Positions 1 to 9,000 of a stretch of DNA of 64,000 bases are shown piece by piece; the stretch's first letter is position 1, and each line of letters starts with the position of its first letter. This DNA is from CAVURS01 sp963795385 (GTDB taxonomy: Bacteria; Actinomycetota; Actinomycetes; Actinomycetales; CAVURS01). The translations under genes and the position numbers were made by a program. Location of the stretch: NCBI GenBank assembly GCA_963795385.1, contig CAWCHK010000014.1, positions 868,001 to 932,000 on the forward strand. Direction: 5' to 3'. Under the pieces are notes generated by a model. The model was given only the letters and a program-made list of their open reading frames with translations, searched no databases and had not been told where the DNA came from.

Positions 1-1
1 G

Positions 2-1168
2 ACGGCTGGGGGTCTGTGCGCCTGCACGGCGCAGTCGCGCCCTGCATCGCCGTCATCCGCCACCAGCCCGTCTCCGACATCGGTCGAGATCTCCGTCTCA
101 CACTGCGGCCGGGGGTGGCTTCGCGGGATACCCGGCCGGCAGGCCTTCGAGGTGCGCGACACGGACAGCCGCCCGGCTGAGGTGACGCTGGTCGATCCGG
201 CCACGGGCGCGGTGTTCGCCGCGGTGGAGCCGTTGGGCGCCGGTCGATCTGCGGCGATCGGCGTGGATCTCGGACCAGGCCGCTACGCCTTCCGGTGTGC
301 CATGGAGGACGAGGACGTCGTCACCGGGCCGTCGGTCCGGCTGGCCGGGCCTGCGGCCAGCGGGGGCCGGACGCCCGCGCGCGGGGTGCTCCCGGTGACC
401 CAGCAGGACCTGTTGGCGCCGACGAGGGCTTATGAGCGGTACGTCGCCGGACGGCTGCCCGGCCTCGCGCGGGACGTCCGGCGCCTCCAGGACGATCTGC
501 GGCCCGGCGGCGAGCTCTCGCACGTCCATCGCGCCGCGGCCCAGCGGGACTGGCTCACGGCGCACCTGGACTATGAGCGGCTCGGCGCGGCGTACGGCGC
601 GTTCGGAGCCGCCGACGCGGCGATCAACGGCCTACCGTCCAGCCGCGCGGAAGGGCTGAAGGACAGGGACTTCACCGGCTTCCACCGGATCGAGCAGGAC
701 CTCTGGAGCGGGAGGTCGCGGGTCACGCTGCGCTCGGAGGTCGACCGGCTGGTCCGAGACGTGGCCGCGCTGCGCCGGCAGTTCGACTCGGCGCAGATCG
801 ACCCGCTCGAGGTGTCGATCCGGGCCCACGAGATCACCGAGAACGCCCTGCAGCTCCAGCTGACCGGCCGCACCGACTTCGGCAGCCACAGCAGCCTGGC
901 CACGGTGCGGGCCAATGTCGACGGGACCCGGACCGTCGTCGACCTGCTCACCCCGCTGCTCAGACCACGCTACGCCGCGCTGCCGGCGGTGGTTCACCGG
1001 CTGGACCGGACCGCTGACGACCTCGACCGTGATCGCGTGGGTGGCAGATGGGTTGCGCTGCAGGACCTCTCGACGTCGGCTCGTGAGCGGATCGACTCCG
1101 ACGTGAGCGAGCTGACTGAGCTCCTGGCGCCGATCGCAACGATCTGCGAGCCCCGGAGGACGTCCTGA
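2..1168 (+). CDS. efeO: EfeO-like iron-uptake protein (5' end missing)
   Basis: The reading frame is open from the window edge, so the start lies outside. The visible part begins with a possible lipobox (L-C-A-C) and a Pro/Ser linker. A cupredoxin-like domain follows (to about base 350) and then an all-helical imelysin/M75 domain containing the family motif GFHRIE near base 680. EfeO proteins are exported components of the EfeUOB ferrous-iron system and work with the peroxidase EfeB. Here the efeB reading frame follows immediately with a CTGA overlap, which supports one operon. The permease gene efeU is not in the window and may lie upstream. The family assignment is firm. The exact metal and the processing of the N-terminus are inferred. 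Confidence 0.88.
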   Translation, partial: TAGGLCACTAQSRPASPSSATSPSPTSVEISVSHCGRGWLRGIPGRQAFEVRDTDSRPAEVTLVDPATGAVFAAVEPLGAGRSAAIGVDLGPGRYAFRCAMEDEDVVTGPSVRLAGPAASGGRTPARGVLPVTQQDLLAPTRAYERYVAGRLPGLARDVRRLQDDLRPGGELSHVHRAAAQRDWLTAHLDYERLGAAYGAFGAADAAINGLPSSRAEGLKDRDFTGFHRIEQDLWSGRSRVTLRSEVDRLVRDVAALRRQFDSAQIDPLEVSIRAHEITENALQLQLTGRTDFGSHSSLATVRANVDGTRTVVDLLTPLLRPRYAALPAVVHRLDRTADDLDRDRVGGRWVALQDLSTSARERIDSDVSELTELLAPIATICEPRRTS

Positions 1169-2406
1169 CCGGGATCGCGCGGCGCCAGGTGCTCGGCGCC
1201 GTCGCCGCTCTCACGGCCGGGGGCGCGCTGGGCGCCTCTACGGCGCTGGGCGTCGACCGCGCCGGCGCGACGACGAGCCCCTCGGGCTCCGATGCCCACG
1301 CCGACCGGGTCGTCCCGTTCCACGGCGTACACCAGGCCGGCATCACGTCACCCCCGGCCGCACAGGCCGTGCACGCGGCCTTCGACCTCACGGCCGCCTC
1401 ACGTTCGGAGCTGAGGGCTCTGTTGCACGCTCTCACCGGCCAGGTCCGCTCACTCACCAGCGGCGGCACACCGCCGAACGCCGGGATCTCAGCTCCCGCA
1501 ACGGATTCGGGCGTCCTCGGGCCGGTCGTCCCCGCCGACGGCCTGACTGTCACCGTCGGTCTCGGCGCCTCCGCGTACGACGAGCGCTACGGGCTGGCCG
1601 GGCAACGGCCGCTACGGCTACGCCGGATGGACACCTTCCCCGACGACGACCTGGACCGATCGATCTGCGACGGCGACCTGCTGCTCACGATCGGCGCCGA
1701 CCACCAGGACATCGCACTGCACGCCCTGCGCGAGATCGCCCGGGTCACCCGCGGCGGGATGCAGCTGCGCTGGCGGGTGGACGGCTTCGCCGGCATCTCC
1801 CGGCCGACCGGGGCCCCGCGCAACCTCTTCGGCTTCAAGGACGGCATCCAGAACCCGGACGTCAACGATCCGGCGGCGATGGACGAGCTGGTCTGGACCC
1901 GCCACGGTGGCGGCGAGCCGGCATCGGCGGTCGGTGGCACCTACCAGGTCGTCCGACTGATCCGGATGCTCGTCGAGTTCTGGGATCGGGTCGGCATCGA
2001 GGAGCAGGAGAGGATGTTCGGGCGCCGCAAGGACACCGGGGCGCCCCTGTCCGGCCAGGAGGAGCACGACGCACCGTCGTACGACGACGACCCGTTGGGG
2101 TCCACGATCCCGTTGGACGCACACATCCGGCTGGCCAACCCACGCACGCCCGACACCGCCGCGAGCCGGATCCTGCGCCGGGGCTACACCTACGACAAGG
2201 GCATCGACCGCAATGGCAACCTCGACACGGGTCTGGTGTTCACCTGCTTCCAGCAGGATCTGGACCGGCAGTTCGTCGCGGTGCAGGAGCGCCTGGCCGG
2301 CGAGCCACTGGTCGACTATGTCTCACCAGTGGGGGGTGGGTACTTCTACGCCCTGCCCGGCGTCCGGGACGCGCACGACTGGTACGCGCGATCCCTCCTG
2401 ACCTGA
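1165..2406 (+). CDS. efeB: Dyp-type heme peroxidase EfeB, Tat-exported
   Basis: This is a Dyp-type peroxidase of about 413 residues. It carries the signature GFKDGIQNPD (residue ~223), a downstream His in AHIRLANPR as likely proximal heme ligand, and a conserved Arg in SRILRRGY. EfeB oxidises ferrous iron or extracts iron from heme outside the membrane. I chose CTG at 1165, overlapping the efeO stop, because it keeps a twin-arginine signal (ARRQVLGAV) and is preceded by GGAGGA at the right spacing. The alternative GTG at 1189 would delete the two arginines that Tat export needs. The use of a CTG start is therefore inferred from sequence logic, not proven. Confidence 0.88.
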   Translation: MTGIARRQVLGAVAALTAGGALGASTALGVDRAGATTSPSGSDAHADRVVPFHGVHQAGITSPPAAQAVHAAFDLTAASRSELRALLHALTGQVRSLTSGGTPPNAGISAPATDSGVLGPVVPADGLTVTVGLGASAYDERYGLAGQRPLRLRRMDTFPDDDLDRSICDGDLLLTIGADHQDIALHALREIARVTRGGMQLRWRVDGFAGISRPTGAPRNLFGFKDGIQNPDVNDPAAMDELVWTRHGGGEPASAVGGTYQVVRLIRMLVEFWDRVGIEEQERMFGRRKDTGAPLSGQEEHDAPSYDDDPLGSTIPLDAHIRLANPRTPDTAASRILRRGYTYDKGIDRNGNLDTGLVFTCFQQDLDRQFVAVQERLAGEPLVDYVSPVGGGYFYALPGVRDAHDWYARSLLT

Positions 2407-2563
2407 CGGCGGACTGCGGCAACCAATCCCCCTGCAACGATTGATCATTGCCGCGACGTTCACCTCCCCGACAACTGGATGACGGCGTGGGTATCAAGGC
2501 ACGGAGCAGGTTGAGTCCCGGCGCGTGGCCGCGCGTCAGAGCTTGCCCGGAGAGGAACTCCTC

Positions 2564-4216
2564 GTGCGCCTTGCCCTCAACCGCCGCAGCCGTGCGTCGC
2601 TGGCTGTCGCTGCCGTCGCCGCCACCACGCTGGTCGTCGCCTCGCAGGTCGGCACCTCATCGGCCTCCGTCACGGCCGACCGCTCGAAGGTCACAAGTAC
2701 GCCGATCAAGCACCTCGTCGTCCTGTTCGACGAGAACGTGTCCTTCGACCACTACTTCGCGACCTACCCCCACGCCACCAACAAGGACGGCACGAGGTTC
2801 ACGGCGCCGGCGAGCACACCGAAGGTGAACACGCTCAGGACCGCCGGTCTGCTGAGGCACAACCCCAACCTCTACGACCCGGTGCGGCTCGGCCCCGACC
2901 AGGCCCTGACGTGCGACCAGAACCACAACTACGGCCCGGAGCAGAAGGCCGAGAACGGCGGCGCGAGCGACCAGTTCGTGCAGAACGTCAGCGTCGACAC
3001 GTGCAGCGGCGGACTCTTCGGCGCGCCCGGGCTGACGATGGACTACTACGACGGCAACACCGTTACCGGCATCTGGAACTACGCCAAGAGCTACGCCATG
3101 TCGGACAACAGCTTCGGGACGACGTTCGGCCCCTCGACCCCCGGCGCTCTCAACCTGGTCTCGGGCCAGACCCACGGCGTCCACGCGGTCGACCCGACCA
3201 CAGGGGCGACGGTCTCCGACGCCTACGCCGTCGTCTCGCCCGACGCCCAGGGTGTCGGGACGGTGATCAACGACCCGGACCCGGCATTCGACGACTGCTC
3301 CAACAAGAACCGCACGGCGAGCAACAACCTGGCCGTCATGGACGGCCGCAACATCGGCGACCTGCTCAACGCGCGCGGTGTGACGTGGGGCTGGTTCCAA
3401 GGCGGCTTCCGGCCCACGACTCCATATGCCGGCAGCGGGACTCACGCCGTCTGCGCCGCGGCGCACAACAACATCGGCGGGGCCTCTTCGCTCGACTACA
3501 GCCCTCACCACTCGCCGTTCGAGTACTACCAGTCGACGTCGAACCCGCACCACCTGGCGCCGACCTCGGTGTCCGCGATCGGGCACACCGACCAGGCCAA
3601 CCACAACTACGACCTCACGGACTTCGACGCCGCGCTGGCCGCGGGCAACCTCCCGGCGGTGAGCCTCCTCAAGGCGCCGGAGTACCAGGACGGGCACGCC
3701 GGGTACTCCGACCCGCTGGACGAGCAGGCCTTCCTGGTCAAGGAGATCAACGCGATCCAGCGATCGAGGTTCTGGGCGACGACGGCTGTCGTCCTGGCGT
3801 ACGACGACTCCGACGGGTGGTACGACCACGTCGCTTCGGACGTGCGCAACGCGTCCAGCGATCCGGCCAACGACGCGGCCATCTGCACCTCCGCCGTCGT
3901 GGACAGCGGCATCGCGGGTGGGTTCCAGGACCGTTGCGGCCCCGGACCACGCCTGCCGATGCTGGTGCTGTCGCCGTGGTCGAAGGCCAACTACGTCGAC
4001 CACAAGCCGACCGAGCAGGCCTCCATCACCAAGTTCATCGAGGACAACTGGCTGACCGGCCGGATCGGCGGCTCCTCCTTCGACCAGCGGGCCGGCTCCT
4101 TGAACGGCATGTTCTCCTTCGCCCACCCCAACGGCAAGCAGGTCGTACTGGCCGCGGACGGCTCGGTGAAGTCGATCCGCTACCTCTGTGGCCGGTTCAA
4201 CCTCCCGCGCTGCTGA
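2564..4216 (+). CDS. Secreted phospholipase C / phosphoesterase family protein
   Basis: About 550 residues, with a basic N-terminus, a hydrophobic signal segment (residues ~10-32) and then the phosphoesterase family (PF04185) hallmark DENVSFDHYFATYP, equivalent to the ENRSFDHYF motif of bacterial phospholipases C and AcpA-type acid phosphatases. Later conserved blocks include an FGPSTPGALNLVSG stretch and a DDSDGWYDHV metal-site region near the C-terminal third. I chose GTG 2564 because AGAGGA lies 7 bases upstream and the signal peptide starts right there; a longer in-frame start at 2525 is less likely. It is likely secreted and acts on phospholipids or phosphate monoesters. The substrate cannot be told from the sequence. 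It stands alone between efeB and the CYTH-CHAD gene. Confidence 0.8.
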   Translation: MRLALNRRSRASLAVAAVAATTLVVASQVGTSSASVTADRSKVTSTPIKHLVVLFDENVSFDHYFATYPHATNKDGTRFTAPASTPKVNTLRTAGLLRHNPNLYDPVRLGPDQALTCDQNHNYGPEQKAENGGASDQFVQNVSVDTCSGGLFGAPGLTMDYYDGNTVTGIWNYAKSYAMSDNSFGTTFGPSTPGALNLVSGQTHGVHAVDPTTGATVSDAYAVVSPDAQGVGTVINDPDPAFDDCSNKNRTASNNLAVMDGRNIGDLLNARGVTWGWFQGGFRPTTPYAGSGTHAVCAAAHNNIGGASSLDYSPHHSPFEYYQSTSNPHHLAPTSVSAIGHTDQANHNYDLTDFDAALAAGNLPAVSLLKAPEYQDGHAGYSDPLDEQAFLVKEINAIQRSRFWATTAVVLAYDDSDGWYDHVASDVRNASSDPANDAAICTSAVVDSGIAGGFQDRCGPGPRLPMLVLSPWSKANYVDHKPTEQASITKFIEDNWLTGRIGGSSFDQRAGSLNGMFSFAHPNGKQVVLAADGSVKSIRYLCGRFNLPRC

Positions 4217-4299
4217 CGCACCGGCCTGAGGGGTTGCCGGTGCCGGGGCTAGAGTCGGATGCTCACCCTGGGGGCCCAGGATCGAAGGCGGTTCGCCAG

Positions 4300-5880
4300 A
4301 TGACGGCAGGGCACGACGAGGTCGAGCGCAAGTACGACGTCGACGAGGCGTTCGAGCTGCCTTCGGTGCCAGAGCTTCTGGCCGGCTTCGACGCAGCGCC
4401 GGCGGCGCAGGACGGCGGGGTCGACCAGCACGTGCTCGAGGCGACGTACTTCGACACGGCCGACCACCGGCTCTTCGACGCCGGACTCACCCTCAGACGG
4501 CGTACCGGCGGCACCGACGAGGGCTGGCACCTGAAGGTGCCCGTGGGGGACGGCACGCGCCGCGAGGTCCGCGCGGCGCTCGGCCGGTCGGCCACCACCG
4601 TGCCGATCCGGTTGCGCCGCATGGTCTGGATCCTCGCCCGGGACGAGCCGCTCCAGCCGATGCTGCGGATCACGACCCGGCGCGCAGAGCGGCACCTGGT
4701 GTCCGGCGAGCAGGCGCTGGTCGACGTCGCGGACGACCGCGTGAGGGCCACCCGCCTCCGGAGCGCCTCCAGGGCTGACGACGCCGATCCCGATCCGCAG
4801 GAGATCACCTGGCGCGAGCTGGAGGTCGAGCTGGTCGAGGGTGGTCACGACCTGCTCAAGCGGGTCGACCGGCAGCTGCGCGACCTCGGCGCGACCCGGT
4901 CCACGAGTGCCTCCAAGGTCGCGCGGGCCCTGGGGCGTGAGCCGGACGGCGACCGCCACCAGCGGGCGCTGAAGCGCGAGAAGCGCCGCCTGTCAGCGCG
5001 ATCGAGCGCCGGCGACGTCGTCGTCGGATACCTCGCCCGCGAGCTGGCCCGGGTCCGCCGCCAGGACCTGCCGGTGCGGCTCGACCTCCCGGACAGCATC
5101 CACACCATGCGGGTCGCGACGAGACGGCTGCGCAGCGCGCTCAAGACCTACGCCGCACTGTTCACGGCCGACCAGATCGAGCCGCTGGAGCGTGAGCTGA
5201 AGTGGCTCGCCGACGAGCTCGGCTCGGCCCGCGACGCCGAAGTGCTCAGGGTGCGGCTGCTGCGCTCGGTCGGCACGGAGCAGGCCCGCCACCTGTCCAC
5301 GAACCGGGTCACCCGGACCGTCGACCGGGAGATGGCCCGGCGGCAGCGAGCGGCCTTCGCCAGCGCCGTCGCGGCGCTGGACACCGAGCGCTACCGGTCG
5401 CTGGTCACCGGGCTCGAGGCTGTCGTCGCCAGCCCACCGCTCACCGCTCGCGGCACCAAGGCCGCGCACAAGCAGCTGCGGACGCCGGTCGCCCAGGCGT
5501 ACGAGAAGGTCCGCGCGGCCGTCCTGGCCGCAGATGGGCTCCCGGACGGTGACGAGCGGGACCACCAGCTGCACCAGGCCCGCAAGCGAGCCAAACGAGC
5601 GCGGTACGCCGCCGAGGCCGTCGCGCCGGCGTTCGGCAAGCGGGCCAGCGGGTTCGCCGCCGCGATGGAGGAGCTGCAGGAGATCCTCGGTGAGCGGCAC
5701 GACAGCGTCGTCCTCCAGCAGCGGCTGCACGAGCTGGCCGGGGACGCGACGCCCGACGCCGCATTCACCTACGGCCGGCTGCACGCTCGCGAGAGCGGTC
5801 ACCAGGCCGAGGTGGACGCCTCGATCGCTCGCTCGTGGAAGGCCGCTGCCAAGAAGTCCCTGCGCGACTGGCTCGACTGA
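4300..5880 (+). CDS. CYTH and CHAD domain protein (polyphosphate-binding)
   Basis: About 526 residues. The N-terminal CYTH (triphosphate tunnel) domain starts with the ExExK signature EVERKY at residues 6-11. The C-terminal CHAD domain (from ~235) is a helical histidine/arginine-rich bundle with HTMRVATRRLRSALK at ~267 and a second repeat (HQARKRAKRARYAAEA). CHAD domains bind polyphosphate; CYTH domains bind or hydrolyse triphosphates. The enzymatic substrate is unknown. The reading frame stays open far upstream into the phospholipase gene, but that extension is an out-of-frame shadow, and ATG 4300 sits directly at the CYTH start. It lies 148 bases upstream of a poly-amino-acid synthetase, with polyphosphate kinase 7 kb further on. 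Confidence 0.85.
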   Translation: MTAGHDEVERKYDVDEAFELPSVPELLAGFDAAPAAQDGGVDQHVLEATYFDTADHRLFDAGLTLRRRTGGTDEGWHLKVPVGDGTRREVRAALGRSATTVPIRLRRMVWILARDEPLQPMLRITTRRAERHLVSGEQALVDVADDRVRATRLRSASRADDADPDPQEITWRELEVELVEGGHDLLKRVDRQLRDLGATRSTSASKVARALGREPDGDRHQRALKREKRRLSARSSAGDVVVGYLARELARVRRQDLPVRLDLPDSIHTMRVATRRLRSALKTYAALFTADQIEPLERELKWLADELGSARDAEVLRVRLLRSVGTEQARHLSTNRVTRTVDREMARRQRAAFASAVAALDTERYRSLVTGLEAVVASPPLTARGTKAAHKQLRTPVAQAYEKVRAAVLAADGLPDGDERDHQLHQARKRAKRARYAAEAVAPAFGKRASGFAAAMEELQEILGERHDSVVLQQRLHELAGDATPDAAFTYGRLHARESGHQAEVDASIARSWKAAAKKSLRDWLD

Positions 5881-5924
5881 GCGGCGTTGTTCACCTCCCG
5901 TCCACTCTCCCGTCGACCGGCCGC

Positions 5925-6042
5925 GACACGATCCGGCGTGACACGATCCGGCGTGACCGCGCCGCCGACCGATGCCGGCACCGGGCACCCGTCGTTGACC
6001 GGCCTCCCGTCGTGACCGGCCTCGCGTCGTGACCGGCCTGGA
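5925..6042. repeat. Tandem 15-bp and 17-bp repeats before the pls start
   Basis: Two adjacent 15-bp copies of GACACGATCCGGCGT (5925-5939, 5940-5954) are followed by three near-identical 17/18-bp units beginning GTCGT(T)GACCGGCCT (5991, 6009, 6026). The third unit carries the GTG start of the next gene. Units one and two contain potential tiny reading frames: TTG or GTG, then ACC GGC CTC, CCG or GCG, TCG, and TGA. Each stop overlaps the next start as GTGA. Whether they are translated is unknown. No clear Shine-Dalgarno sequence precedes any of the three starts. Confidence 0.75.
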
Positions 6043-9000
6043 GCGAGGCGCCCTCGCGCCACCCGAGCGCACCCTCGTCGAGATCCTGCAGTGGACGGCG
6101 GCTACCTTCCCGGACCAGCCGGCGATCGATGACGGCCACCTGGTCCTGACCTACTCCGACCTGATGGCCGGGGTGGGCGACCTGGCCCGGCGCCTCGGAG
6201 CAGCCGGCGTCGCCCGCGGCGACCGGGTCGGCGTCCGGATGCCGTCCGGCTCCGTCGATCTCTACGTCGCGATCCTCGGCGTGCTGGCCGCCGGCGCGGC
6301 GTACGTCCCGGTCGACGCCGACGACCCCCGCGAACGGGCGAACCTCGTCTTCGCTACGGCGGCGGTGACGGCGGTCGTCCGTGAGGGCCTGGAGATCCGG
6401 GTGTCGCCGGACCGGCCGGGCGAGGACCGCCGCCCCGCCGGGAGCCCGGAAGCACGTGACGACGCCTGGGTCATCTTCACGTCCGGGTCAACCGGTACGC
6501 CGAAAGGCGTTGCGGTCACTCACCGTTCGGCCGCGGCCTTCGTCGATGCCGAGGCCCGGCTGTTCCTGCAGGACCAACCGCTCGGCCCGGGTGATCGCGT
6601 GCTGGCCGGCCTGTCCGTGGCCTTCGACGCGTCCTGCGAGGAGATGTGGCTGGCCTGGCGTCACGGCGCCTGCCTCGTCCCGGCACCCCGCGCCCTGGTG
6701 CGCAGCGGCATGGACCTCGCGCCGTGGCTGGTCGACCGCGGCATCACCGTCGTCTCCACCGTCCCGACCCTGGCCTCGCTCTGGCCGCCGACCGCCCTGG
6801 ATGCCGTTCGGCTGCTGATCTTCGGCGGTGAGGCGTGCCCGCCCGAGCTGGCCGACCGCCTGGCCATCGGCCCGCGCGAGGTCTGGAACACCTACGGCCC
6901 GACCGAGGCGACCGTCGTCGCCTGCGGCGCCCGCCTCCGGTCCGGCGACCCCGTGCGGATCGGCCTGCCGCTGGACGGTTGGGACCTCGCGGTCGTCGAC
7001 CGTGAGGGCGATCGGGTCGTCGAGGGAGAGATCGGGGAGCTGATCATCGGGGGTGTCGGTCTGGCCCGCTACCTCGACGAGACCCTGAGCGCACAACGGT
7101 TCGCGCCGATGCCGAGCCTGGGCTGGGCGCGGGCCTACCGCAGTGGTGACCTGGTCCGCGCCGAGCCCGAGGGACTGGTCTTCGTGGGTCGCGCCGACGA
7201 CCAGGTCAAGGTAGGCGGCCGGAGGATCGAGCTGGGTGAGGTGGACGCGGCCCTGCTCGCGCTCGAGGGCGTGGGCGGTGCGGCGGCGGCGGTCCGTACG
7301 ACGCCGGCCGGGTCGCGCATCCTGGTCGGCTACGTCACGCCCCTGCCCGGGGTCGAGCTGGACCGCTCCCTGGCAACCCGTGCCCTGCGTCGTACCCTCC
7401 CGGCGCCGCTGGTGCCCCTGCTCGCCGTCGTCGACGACATCCCGACCAGGACGTCCGGCAAGGTCGACCGCGACGCGCTGCCCTGGCCCCTGGACGTGAC
7501 GGCACCCGACGGCGCGGCCGGCGCCACCAGCCTGCACGGCACGGCGTTGTGGCTGGCCGGGCTCTGGTCCCGGGTGCTCGGCACGAGCGCCTCGGACGCC
7601 GACGCGGACTTCTTCGTGGATGGGGGTGGCAGCCTGTCGGCGGCCCAGCTCGTTGCGGCCGTGCGGGATCGGTACCCGCAGGTGACGGTCGCCGACGTCT
7701 ACGAGAACCCTCGCCTCCGGCAGCTGGCCGAACGCCTGGAGGAGCTCGTTCCGGTGGACGCGGCCGCGGAGCCGGCCCGCTCGGTCCGCCCGCTGCCGCG
7801 GCGGGCCCAGGTCGGGCAGCAGCTCATCGGGCTGGCGGCGACCTGGGTCACGGCTGCCCGGTGGCTGGTGTGGGTCGGCATCCTCACGCGCCTGCTGCGA
7901 GCGGCGGATGGGCCGCGATGGCTGCCGCACGTCTCCTGGTGGTGGCTGGGTGCCGGCTGGCTCCTGCTGATCAGCCCGCCGGGCCGGATCGGCCTGACGG
8001 TGCTGACCGCCCGGCTGCTGTTGCGCAAGGTGCGCCCCGGCAAGCACCCGCGCGGCGGCTCCGTCCACCTGCGGGTGTGGGCGGCCGAGCTCGCGGCCGA
8101 CACGTTCGGCGCGACGAACCTCTCGTGCGCTCCGCTGATCCCCTACTACGCCAAGGCTTTGGGGGCCAAGGTCGGCCGCGGCGTCACGCTCCACACGCTT
8201 CCCCCGGTGACCGGCCTGATGACGATCGGCAAGGGTGCGTCGGTGGAGCCGGAGGTCGACCTCAGTGGGCATTGGCTGGACGGCGACGTGCTGCGGCTCG
8301 GCCGGGTCCGGGTCGGCGCCGGAGCCAGCGTCGGCTCGCGCAGCATCCTCCTGCCGGGCGCTCGGGTCGGCCAGGACGCCGAGGTCGCGCCGGGCAGCGC
8401 CGTCGCCGGGTCGGTGCCACCGGGCGAGCTGTGGGCCGGGTCGCCGGCCAGCCGGATCGGTGTCGCACACCGGGACTGGCCGCGACGCCGCCCGGCCCGC
8501 CGGGTCCGCTGGGTGCCGGTGTACGCGGTCACCGCGCTCGTCCTGTCCTGGCTCCCGCTCGCGTCGGCCGCCTCCGGCCTCGCCGTGCTGTGGGGAGCGT
8601 GGCGCGGCACGGCCGGCGCAGGGGACGCGCTGCGGGTCGCGGTCGTGCTGGCCCTGCCGGCGACGGTGGTCGCGCTCGCGGTGCACGCGCTGCTCACCCT
8701 GGCCATCGTCCGGCTGCTGGGGCTGCGCCTGCGCGAGGGTCACCACCCGGTCCGCAGCCGGATCGGCTGGCAGGTCTGGGCGACCGAGCGGCTGATGGAC
8801 GACGCGCGCACCTACCTCTACCCGCTCTACGCGAGCCTGTTCACGCCGATCTGGATGCGTGCGCTGGGCGCCACCGTTGGTCGCGGCGTGGAGGCCTCGA
8901 CGGTGCTCATGCTGCCGCGGATGACGACGATCGGCGACGACGCGTTCCTGGCCGACGACACCCTGATCGGGTCCTACGAGCTGGCCGGCGGCTGGATGCG

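Noticed and set aside
1189..2406. efeB starting at GTG 1189
   Set aside because: This would remove the twin arginines of the Tat signal and leave the perfect GGAGGA site 28 bases away.
2911..4299. Long N-terminal extension of the CYTH-CHAD protein
   Set aside because: It overlaps the phospholipase gene in another frame and has Arg/Pro-rich shadow composition; homology starts at 4300.
6488..8746. A 752-codon reading frame antisense to the pls-type gene
   Set aside because: It mirrors the third-position GC of the real gene, has no domain, and consists of Arg/Gln/Pro/Gly-rich sequence.
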